Source: Acidobacteriota bacterium (lineage in GTDB: Bacteria; Acidobacteriota; UBA890; WLXD01). From it: 10,021 bases of DNA. Numbering within the stretch: the stretch's first letter is position 1; each line of letters starts with the position of its first letter. The notes under the pieces were generated by a model, which was not told the origin of the DNA, did no database searches, and saw only the letters and a program-made list of their open reading frames with translations. Positions 1 to 5,498 of this stretch are shown here, one piece after another. The stretch covers positions 1 to 10,021 of the forward strand of contig JACZXM010000061.1 of the NCBI GenBank assembly GCA_022571615.1. The letters are read 5' to 3'. Position numbers and translations under genes: made by a program.

Positions 1-10
1 TCCCGGGGCC

Positions 11-58
11 GGTGATGCCCCAGCCGTTACGGCGCTCGGGGGGCGCCACGGCATCACC
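11..58 (-). other. Stem-loop at the 3' end of the minus-strand gene pair
   Basis: Bases 11-19 (GGTGATGCC) and 50-58 (GGCATCACC) are perfect complements and form a 9-bp stem. A 5-bp inner stem, 31-35 with 43-47 (GGCGC/GCGCC), lies inside it. The structure covers the TGA stop at 54-56 and continues downstream of it on the minus strand, where a transcription end or an mRNA 3'-stabilising structure would be expected. There is no T-run after it, so it is not a canonical intrinsic terminator. Nothing else is seen in bases 1-53. Confidence 0.3.
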
Positions 59-575
59 ACATACGGATGCGGACCTCATCGTCGCCGTCGATCACATGCA
101 CCAGGTCGCCGCTCGGTGCGGCGCGCAGCGCGCCAACCAGGCGCGAGGTACGGAAGAACTTCCCTTCCATGTCGTAGGCATGGACCACGGCCATCATCGA
201 GACGAACGGGATCTGGACCGTCACCTGCTCATCGGTGCTCGCCCGCACCGTGACCTTGAGCAGATCGCCTTCCTTGTAGACGCGAACGTGGTCGTTACCA
301 TCTTCCACCTCCACGAACACGGCATCGGGTGCTTCCTGCAGGGCGGCGATGATGTCCTCGAGGTACGGGATGTACTGCGCCAACTCCGGGACCTCGATGC
401 GCTTGACCTCGTCCGGGCAGAAGGCCAACGCGATCTGGGCCAGCGCCAGCGGTACTGGGATCGACAGCCGTACGTCGTCGTTGTGCACGGTGACCAGCAT
501 GATCGACGAGTTGAGCACCGCACCCCCCACCAGGACCACCGGCAGAAGCGTTAACGCAGCAACCTTGACTAGCAT
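54..575 (-). CDS. Exported protein with two copies of a beta-rich 'VPL/IPF' unit; paralogue of the upstream gene
   Basis: 173 residues, function unknown. Residues 5-28 form a hydrophobic segment that fits an uncleaved signal anchor or a signal peptide, with K4 as its only N-terminal charge. The rest is two copies of one unit. Each has a charged beta stretch, a motif (IPVPLAL at 39-45, QIPFVSM at 121-127), a short helix, an amphipathic L..L..AL helix, and a closing D/E-rich strand (VEVEDGNDHVRVY at 88-100, VHVIDGDDEVRIR at 159-171). The same architecture occurs in the protein encoded just upstream, so the two are paralogues. The pair is separated by 5 bases and is almost certainly co-transcribed. 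The ATG at 573-575 has only a weak ribosome site, suggesting translation coupled to the upstream gene. The unit resembles, from memory, SHOCT-like/DUF2089 C-terminal domains whose strands read 'VxVxLPLSLxxxAL', but this was not tested. Confidence 0.82.
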   Translation of the reverse strand: MLVKVAALTLLPVVLVGGAVLNSSIMLVTVHNDDVRLSIPVPLALAQIALAFCPDEVKRIEVPELAQYIPYLEDIIAALQEAPDAVFVEVEDGNDHVRVYKEGDLLKVTVRASTDEQVTVQIPFVSMMAVVHAYDMEGKFFRTSRLVGALRAAPSGDLVHVIDGDDEVRIRMW

Positions 576-580
576 CGCGA

Positions 581-1141
581 TCAGCTCTGGCTGTTGGTGT
601 CGATCCAGACGCGAACGTCCGTATCGCCATCGTGGACCGTGATGATATCGCCGTCGTTGGCGTTGGCCATCTCGCGCAGCGCGCCGATGAGGTTGAGCTC
701 ATCGCCGTCTCCCTCGAGCAGCGTGTCGACCACCGAGAATGGCACCTCCACGCGTACCTTCTCCTCGCCGTCCTCGTCGACCTGGATCATGACCCGGTCG
801 TCCTGGCGGAAGATCCGTACCTGCTCTCCGTCCTTGCCATCGACGCTGACGTACTCGGCGTCGCCGGCTTCACGCAGCTCGTTCCACATTTTCCGCAGGT
901 CGGCAAGATCGATGTCGTGATGTCGCCCGAAGTGGAAACCACCATGGCGCTTAAAGACCTCTTTGCCGGCGATGTCGAGCGCTACCTCGATCAGCGAGAT
1001 CGGGAGGTTGACGCTGACCTTGGCGCCGCCCTCCTGGAGCACCCGAACGTGGATCCATTGTGCGCTCTGGGCAAACGCCGCCCCGCCGCTCAGGGCGAGA
1101 AGCGCGGCGCCGATCGTGAAAGCGAGCAATCGCTTGTGCAT
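581..1141 (-). CDS. Secreted protein with two copies of a beta-rich 'LPIS/VPFS' unit and a His-rich insert
   Basis: 186 residues, function unknown. The ATG at 1139-1141 was chosen because GGGAGGAAC lies just before it; an in-frame ATG at 1201 would add 20 non-hydrophobic residues ahead of the signal peptide. Residues 1-25 are a classic Sec signal (K3, R4, hydrophobic core, AFA|QS cleavage). The mature part is a tandem duplication. Unit 1 (about 29-112) holds VNLPISL (44-50) and ends in YVSVDGKDGEQVRIFR. Unit 2 (about 116-180) holds VEVPFSV (131-137) and ends in IITVHDGDTDVRVWI. Unit 1 carries an extra loop at 63-78 with His at 66, 70, 74 and 75, a possible metal site that unit 2 and the paralogue lack. 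It is the first gene of a two-gene operon, divergent from the ECF sigma operon. A periplasmic or surface location is inferred from the signal peptide. Confidence 0.87.
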   Translation of the reverse strand: MHKRLLAFTIGAALLALSGGAAFAQSAQWIHVRVLQEGGAKVSVNLPISLIEVALDIAGKEVFKRHGGFHFGRHHDIDLADLRKMWNELREAGDAEYVSVDGKDGEQVRIFRQDDRVMIQVDEDGEEKVRVEVPFSVVDTLLEGDGDELNLIGALREMANANDGDIITVHDGDTDVRVWIDTNSQS

Positions 1142-1203
1142 GATGTTCCTCCCGTGCTCAGGTGACTTTTCTGGTCCGTGCTCACAAACTGCTTGCAACA
1201 CCT

Positions 1204-1232
1204 TCTACGCCAGAGATTGCGCGAAGGTTTCC
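1204..1232 (-). promoter_or_regulatory. Candidate ECF-type promoter for the duplicated-unit gene pair
   Basis: Read on the minus strand, GGAAACC (1232-1226) and CGTAGA (1209-1204) are 16 bases apart. This matches the common ECF-sigma layout of an AAC-containing -35 box and a CGT-type -10 box. It lies about 65 bases before the ATG at 1141 and faces away from the ECF sigma gene. The plus strand of the same intergenic region has weaker candidates for the sigma operon, including GAAC at 1254-1257 with GTCTA at 1277-1281, whose spacing is slightly long. Found by eye only. Confidence 0.33.
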
Positions 1233-1321
1233 AACCTCCTGATCAGTACTGACGAACATCGGCGCGCCGAGTTTCAGTCTAAGGCTAACCGCGACCAGAC
1301 CTCCGTCGTCCAAGCATTCAC

Positions 1322-1894
1322 ATGAGCCCCACGGACACCGACATCGTCGCTCGCGCCAAGGCGGGCGAAGAGGAAGCCTTCCGAATGCTCGTCGAGCGTC
1401 ACAGCCGAGCTGTATTCCGCCTTGCGTACCGAATTGCGGGCAACCAGCACGATGCCGAGGAGGCGGTGCAGGAAACCTTCCTGCGGGTGTTCCGCAGCCT
1501 CGATCGCTTTCGGGGACAGGCGCGCTTCGAGACCTGGCTGTACCGGGTGGCCTCCAACGCCGCGCTCGATGTGGTCCGCAGGCGGCAGCGCCACCAGGAT
1601 CGGCAGGCGCCCTTGGAAAGTGCGGCGGGCGTGCCGTTGCCTCTTGCCGGGGCTGCCCCGAGCCCGGAGCGGCTCACCCACGGAAAGCAGGTCGGTGGCC
1701 AGATAGCCGCCGCCATGGAGCGGTTGACGCCGGGCGAGCGGGCCGCCTTCACCCTGCGCCATCTGCAGGGACTGTCGATCGGAGAAATAGGCGAGGCCCT
1801 GGGATTGCATTCCAACGCGGTCAAGAACGCGATCTTCCGAGCGGTGAAAAAGATGCGCCAAGATCTGACGCCGATCGTGAGCGAGATTCGATGA
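1322..1894 (+). CDS. ECF-family RNA polymerase sigma factor
   Basis: 190 residues, the usual ECF length. Sigma region 2 spans about 20-88, with the DAEEAVQETFLR stretch (44-55) that binds core polymerase and the -10-recognising segment RFETWLYRVASNAALDVVRRR. A Pro/Ala-rich linker (about 89-125) leads to sigma region 4 (about 128-182), whose helix-turn-helix reads LSIGEIGEALGLHSNAVKNAIFRAVKKMR. Regions 1 and 3 are absent, as expected for group 4 sigma factors. The ATG at 1322 has no clear Shine-Dalgarno sequence, so initiation may be leaderless or weak. The stop overlaps the next gene in an ATGA (1891-1894), so the sigma factor and its membrane partner should be made in a fixed ratio. The target genes are not known; the divergent gene pair and the operon itself are the obvious candidates. 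Confidence 0.95.
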   Translation: MSPTDTDIVARAKAGEEEAFRMLVERHSRAVFRLAYRIAGNQHDAEEAVQETFLRVFRSLDRFRGQARFETWLYRVASNAALDVVRRRQRHQDRQAPLESAAGVPLPLAGAAPSPERLTHGKQVGGQIAAAMERLTPGERAAFTLRHLQGLSIGEIGEALGLHSNAVKNAIFRAVKKMRQDLTPIVSEIR

Positions 1895-2697
1895 AACATC
1901 CGAGCGAGCGGGATCTTGTGCTGTACTTGACGGACGATCGGGCTCCGCTGGAGGGGATCGAACGGCATCTGGATCTGTGCAGCCATTGCCAGACGGAAGT
2001 ACGGGAGCTGTCGGCCTTGCTGCGCGCCACCCGGCGTCTGGAGATCCCGGAGCCGGATGCCGGATTCGAGGGCCGCATTTGGGAGCGGCAGCGAGAGCAA
2101 CTGCACCGCGCCGGGGTGCTGCGACCCTCCTCGGTGCACGCCAGGAGGCCGCTGGAGCCAACGGTCGTGATCCGCTGGCCGCTCTGGTCGCCACGTCGGC
2201 TCCTGCTGGCCGGTTCGGTGGCGGCCACGATTCTGCTCGCCTTCCTCATTGGTCTGTACACCTCGCCACCAGGTACCGAGATGGTTGCAAGGGGAAGCGT
2301 CGATGCGCCCGATCGGGAGCGCCTGCTGTTGTTGGCGGTGAGCGACCACCTGGCGCGCACGCGCATGGTGCTCGTGGAGCTGGTCAACGCTGGCTCCGAG
2401 GCCGCCCCCGGCCATCTGCGCGACCAACGCGCGCGGGCAGAGTCGCTGCTGGGCGACAGTCGACTCTATCGGCAGACGGCGAACCTGGCCGGCAACACGC
2501 AGATGGCCGCGGTTCTGGATGAGGTCGAACGCGTTCTCCTGGAGCTCGCCCGGAGCTCGGAGGACCCTGGTTCGACGGATCTGCAGTGGTTGCGTGATCG
2601 AATCGAGTCGAGGGATTTATTGTTCAAGGTCAGCGTCATCGAGGGACGTGCTCGTCGGAGTGAGACCGCGGGCTCGGGCTCGATGGACGCGCTATGA
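1891..2697 (+). CDS. Membrane-anchored anti-sigma factor with zinc-binding (zf-HC2/ZAS-type) motif
   Basis: 268 residues. The cytoplasmic N-terminus carries H26-x3-C30-x2-C33, the ZAS signature of anti-sigma factors that clamp ECF sigma factors. One transmembrane helix follows at about 103-123 (LLLAGSVAATILLAFLIGLY, preceded by RR). The remaining 145 or so residues would lie in the periplasm and are mostly charged helix (LLLLAVSDHLARTRMVLVELV, AAVLDEVERVLLELARSS), unlike a catalytic or ligand-binding domain I can name. The gene overlaps the sigma gene by four bases, the usual cognate pairing. The inferred role is to hold the sigma factor inactive at the membrane until a periplasmic signal reaches the helical domain. 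The C-terminal 20 or so residues are low complexity (Ser/Gly/Arg). The exported HEAT protein encoded next is a plausible periplasmic partner, but no evidence here proves it. Confidence 0.9.
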   Translation: MKHPSERDLVLYLTDDRAPLEGIERHLDLCSHCQTEVRELSALLRATRRLEIPEPDAGFEGRIWERQREQLHRAGVLRPSSVHARRPLEPTVVIRWPLWSPRRLLLAGSVAATILLAFLIGLYTSPPGTEMVARGSVDAPDRERLLLLAVSDHLARTRMVLVELVNAGSEAAPGHLRDQRARAESLLGDSRLYRQTANLAGNTQMAAVLDEVERVLLELARSSEDPGSTDLQWLRDRIESRDLLFKVSVIEGRARRSETAGSGSMDAL

Positions 2698-2712
2698 GAC
2701 AGGAGTGAACCG

Positions 2713-3975
2713 ATGAGCAAGACGACAATATTGGCGCTGGTGCTACTGGCGGGCACCGCGACTGCACAGGGGCGAGCGAGCGCCGAGCAAGAGGCGATCC
2801 CTCTGGAGGAGTTGGCGGCCCATGGGTCCGCCTTGCAAGCGAGCCATTACGAGCAGGCGACCGAAGCGCTCGATCGCGGCGCCTACGAACGAGCCATCGA
2901 GCTGTTCGAACAGGTGATCGCGGCGCGTGAGAGTCGCGGCGACGCGGCGCGCTACTGGATTGCATACGCGCGTTACCGCAGCGGCGACCCGGCCGCGGCG
3001 CTGGCGAGGCTCGGTGAGCTTCGGGCCGTTTTCGCGACCAGCAAGTGGCTCGATGACGCCCGCATCCTCGAGGTCGAGATTCGAGCGGCCTCAGGGCAGG
3101 TAGCAGAGCCGGAGGCCGATGACGACGAACAGCTCCGGCTCTATGCACTCAACTCCTTGTTGCATGTCGACAGTGAGCGTGCCTTACCGCTGCTCGAAGG
3201 CATTCTGCGGGGCGAAGAGTCGGACGAGATGAAGAGCCGCGCGCTCCTCGTGCTGATGCAAAGCGGCTCGGAAACGGCCCTCGATATCGTCGCCGAGCTG
3301 GCCCTCAGCGAGGCCGATGGGGAGCTGCGGACTCAGGCGCTGCGCCATCTCGGAATGTCCGGCGGTGAGCGCGCCACAGCGATCCTGGAGGAGGTGTACT
3401 CGTCGACTACCGATGTCGAGGTGAAGCAGGCGATACTGCAGGCCTACATGATGTCGGGTGATAGTGAGCGCCTGCTCCGTCTGGCCCGCAGCGAGACCGA
3501 CAAGGAACTGCGCGTCAATGCGATTCGCGCGCTGGCGATGACCGGCGCCAGCGACGAGCTATGGGAGCTGTACGAGCAGGAAGCCTCGATCGAGGCCAAG
3601 CAGGCGATCCTGCAGTCGATGTTCATGACCGGCAAATCCCGACGGCTGTTGGAGGTAGCCCGCACCGAGAGCAATCTGGCACTGCGCAAGGCGGCGATCC
3701 ACGGACTGGCGATGATCGGCGGCGGTGAGCATGGGGGCGAGGGCGGCAAAGACGAGATGCTGGAGGGGTTGATCGCGATCTACTCGTCGGAGTCCGACCC
3801 CGAGCTGCGCGGTGCGGTGCTGCAGGCGCTGTGGATGCGGGGAGATGCCGGCCCCTTGGTCGATCTATTCAACCAGGAGTCGGACCCGGAGCTTCGCAAG
3901 CAGATCGTGCAGGGCCTCTCGATGATGGAATCCGAGGAGGCAATCGAGTTCCTCATCCGGCTCATCGAGCGCTAG
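2713..3975 (+). CDS. Secreted TPR/HEAT-repeat scaffold protein
   Basis: 420 residues. The ATG at 2713 has AGGAG seven bases upstream (2701-2705). Residues 1-18 are a signal peptide (ILALVLLAG, cleavage ATA|QG). Residues 45-128 resemble TPR helices (YEQATEALDRGAYERAIELFEQVI...ARYRSGDPAAALARL). From about 137 to the end are roughly nine HEAT-like helical pairs of 28-33 residues. They alternate between a type reading AILQAYMMSGDSERLLRLARSE and one reading AIRALAMTGASDELWELYEQE, so the true repeat is a pair of about 57-60 residues. A Gly-rich insert (336-348, GGGEHGGEGGKDE) interrupts the solenoid. There is no catalytic signature; such proteins bind other proteins. It lies 15 bases after the anti-sigma stop and is the last gene of the operon. 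A role in sensing or modulating the periplasmic half of the anti-sigma factor is inferred from position only. Confidence 0.9.
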   Translation: MSKTTILALVLLAGTATAQGRASAEQEAIPLEELAAHGSALQASHYEQATEALDRGAYERAIELFEQVIAARESRGDAARYWIAYARYRSGDPAAALARLGELRAVFATSKWLDDARILEVEIRAASGQVAEPEADDDEQLRLYALNSLLHVDSERALPLLEGILRGEESDEMKSRALLVLMQSGSETALDIVAELALSEADGELRTQALRHLGMSGGERATAILEEVYSSTTDVEVKQAILQAYMMSGDSERLLRLARSETDKELRVNAIRALAMTGASDELWELYEQEASIEAKQAILQSMFMTGKSRRLLEVARTESNLALRKAAIHGLAMIGGGEHGGEGGKDEMLEGLIAIYSSESDPELRGAVLQALWMRGDAGPLVDLFNQESDPELRKQIVQGLSMMESEEAIEFLIRLIER

Positions 3976-4006
3976 CAGCCCGCGCCACTTCTGCCACGGG
4001 CTGCTA
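3973..4006. terminator. Strong 10-bp hairpin at the stop codon of the HEAT gene
   Basis: TAGCAGCCCG (3973-3982) pairs perfectly with CGGGCTGCTA (3997-4006) around a 14-base loop. The stem includes the TAG stop of the HEAT gene. No T-run follows, so it probably acts with the second hairpin just downstream or protects the 3' end of the mRNA. Confidence 0.5.
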
Positions 4007-4013
4007 GACCAGA

Positions 4014-4045
4014 AAAGCCCCGCGGCTGGAGTGCCACGGGGCTTT
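4014..4045. terminator. Bidirectional intrinsic-type terminator between convergent genes
   Basis: AAAGCCCCG (4014-4022) pairs perfectly with CGGGGCTTT (4037-4045) around a 14-base loop. The A-tract on one side and T-tract on the other let it work on both strands: TTTCTC follows on plus, and four T's (complement of 4013-4016) follow on minus. It lies between the plus-strand HEAT operon and the minus-strand gene ending at 4069, where a shared terminator is expected. Confidence 0.75.
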
Positions 4046-4068
4046 CTCGGTCTCGCTTGGAGCAGGGC

Positions 4069-4452
4069 TCAGGCGACTCGCGTCATCTGATCCAGATCTA
4101 CCTCGGCGTTCTCCTGGTGCAAGCGCTCGCGGATGAGCTGCGGCGTGACGTTGATGTAGTCGCACACCTGCTCGAACCAGCTGCTGGCGAAGAACTCACG
4201 GGGGTCTCCGTCCTGGGTCATCTGGCGCAGCTTCTTGCGGTCGTAGCGCGAGGAGTCGGGCCGGCCCTTCATCCTCAGGAGGAATCGATAGTCATGTACG
4301 GCCAGCTCGATCATCGACAGGTACATCTGCCGGCAGGAGTCGACATCGAAATCCGGGATCGGGTCCGAAGTGCGACCGACGATCTGCTCGTCGGTGTACA
4401 TGCCAGTGAAGTCGGCGAGTGTGGAAGCCATTTCAAATACCTTTTCAATCAT
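4069..4452 (-). CDS. Small soluble protein of unknown function, divergent from the MerR-type regulator
   Basis: Up to 127 residues; not recognised. There is no signal peptide or transmembrane segment, so it is probably cytoplasmic. Composition is mixed charged with many Asp, Arg and Met residues. The central part (about 42-75) is predicted helix (QMYLSMIELAVHDYRFLLRM), followed by a basic stretch and then a helix-turn-helix-like end (FFASSWFEQVCDYINVTPQLIRERL). This tail recalls, from memory, short phage-type proteins ending in 'FxSxxFxxVCxxxxxxPxxVR', but I cannot name a family. Two starts are possible: ATG at 4452, with AAGGAAG rather far upstream, and ATG at 4431, with AAAGG nine bases before it. 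A decent sigma-70-like promoter sits upstream. The divergent MerR-type gene may regulate it. Confidence 0.72.
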   Translation of the reverse strand: MIEKVFEMASTLADFTGMYTDEQIVGRTSDPIPDFDVDSCRQMYLSMIELAVHDYRFLLRMKGRPDSSRYDRKKLRQMTQDGDPREFFASSWFEQVCDYINVTPQLIRERLHQENAEVDLDQMTRVA

Positions 4453-4472
4453 TAGTCAACGATGCTTCCTTA

Positions 4473-4502
4473 CTTATACAGAACCTCTGCACAAGAAAAC
4501 AA
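4473..4502 (-). promoter_or_regulatory. Candidate sigma-70-type promoter in the AT-rich divergent region
   Basis: On the minus strand TTGTTT (4502-4497) and TATAAG (4478-4473) are 18 bases apart, just ahead of the ATG at 4452. The 94-base region 4453-4546 is clearly more AT-rich than its surroundings. On the plus strand TATACA at 4475-4480 overlaps the same box and could serve the MerR-type gene, so the two promoters may share sequence. Confidence 0.38.
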
Positions 4503-4546
4503 CCCCTGTTGCGGAATTTTTGCGGAGGAATTACTCTTGGGCCACG

Positions 4547-5431
4547 ATGTTCTACTCCATCAAGGCCGCAGCCATGGCCACCGGGGTCTCCGCGAGCCGT
4601 CTCCGCACCTGGGAGCGGCGCTACGGGATCCCGCTCCCGGGCCGGAGCTCCTCGGGGCGCCGGCGGTTCGAACAGCACGATCTGAACATCATTCGTCGGA
4701 TGTCGGTGCTGATCGATTCCGGCATGCCGGCCTCCCACGCCGCCAAAGCCGTCCATGCGGAGGGCAATGGCGAAGCCCCGGTCCCGGTGACGCCCGAACG
4801 GGCCCATCCTCTCGTCGACCTGTTCGTGCAGAAGGCGGGTCGGTTCGATCAGGGGTGGCTCGTGCGTATCGTCCGGGACTCGGTGTATTCCACCGGGTGG
4901 GCGCCCACCATGGAGCGCATCGTCTTTCCTGCGCTCCGTCGCCTGAACCGGGAGTGGGGCGAAGCCCGGTCGACGATGGCGCACGTGCAGTTCGCCCACG
5001 AGCTGATGCGCAATGAGCTGGCAGCAGAGCTAGCCAAGCTCGAGACCCCCGACCAGGCAGCCTCGTCGGTGATGCTCGCCTGCGCTCAGGACGACCAGTA
5101 CGACATCGCGACGTTGGCCTTGGCGCTGCTGTTGCGACTCGGGGACCTGCGTGTGCTGTACCTGGGACGATCGATTCCCGCCCCGGATCTGGTCGAAGCA
5201 GCGCGACAGATCAAGCCGCAAGCTATCTGCCTGGTGGGCACGCGGCGCGCGAGCCCTGGGGGCATGAACCGCACTGCTAGAGCTTTGGTGAGGAGTAAGC
5301 TGCCGGTGCAGCTGTTCGTTGGAGGCTCGGTGCTCACGCGTCGCGACGCGCCGGAAATACCCGGCATCCACTTGCCGCAGTCGCTCACCGCTGCCGCAGA
5401 GCGTATCGCCGCCTCGCTGGCGCAAGGCTAG
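4547..5431 (+). CDS. MerR-family regulator with cobalamin-domain fold lacking B12-binding residues (CarH/LitR-like)
   Basis: 294 residues from the ATG at 4547, where the MerR domain begins naturally; the open frame runs further upstream but those codons cross the divergent promoter. A strong GGAGGA lies at 4524-4529, about 17 bases before the ATG, which is unusually far. Residues 1-70 are the winged helix (YSIKAAAMATGVSASRLRTWERRYGIP). About 85-165 matches the four-helix bundle and 172-292 the Rossmann-like B12 domain (VMLACAQDDQYDIATLALALLLR...VLYLGRSIP). In CarH-type photoreceptors the bundle carries W-x9-EH and the B12 domain ExHxxG. Here W137 is kept, but EH is VQ (147-148), and ExHxxG is D183-Q-Y185-D-I-A188. 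The axial His is therefore Tyr. The fold is sound but adenosylcobalamin binding is doubtful, so it may sense something else or nothing. The promoter or operator region shared with the divergent gene is the likely target. Confidence 0.9.
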   Translation: MFYSIKAAAMATGVSASRLRTWERRYGIPLPGRSSSGRRRFEQHDLNIIRRMSVLIDSGMPASHAAKAVHAEGNGEAPVPVTPERAHPLVDLFVQKAGRFDQGWLVRIVRDSVYSTGWAPTMERIVFPALRRLNREWGEARSTMAHVQFAHELMRNELAAELAKLETPDQAASSVMLACAQDDQYDIATLALALLLRLGDLRVLYLGRSIPAPDLVEAARQIKPQAICLVGTRRASPGGMNRTARALVRSKLPVQLFVGGSVLTRRDAPEIPGIHLPQSLTAAAERIAASLAQG

Positions 5432-5498
5432 CTGCTAGCTGCCCGCGATTCCGCCGCGCGCGCATCACGCCGCTTCTCCCACGGACTGCCGGAGCTCG

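Noticed and set aside
1274..2427. Long minus-strand open frames opposite the sigma and anti-sigma genes
   Set aside because: They are shadows of two clearly recognisable genes, with low-complexity Arg/Ala/Pro translations and no ribosome site.
4370..4546. Upstream in-frame start at 4370 for the MerR-type gene
   Set aside because: The extra 59 codons overlap the divergent gene and the AT-rich promoter region; MerR proteins begin right at the winged helix, as the ATG at 4547 does.
5427..5439. GCTAG-CTG-CTAGC hairpin after the MerR-type gene
   Set aside because: The stem has only five base pairs and no T-run follows, so it is too weak to call a terminator. The 67 bases between the convergent genes show nothing else.
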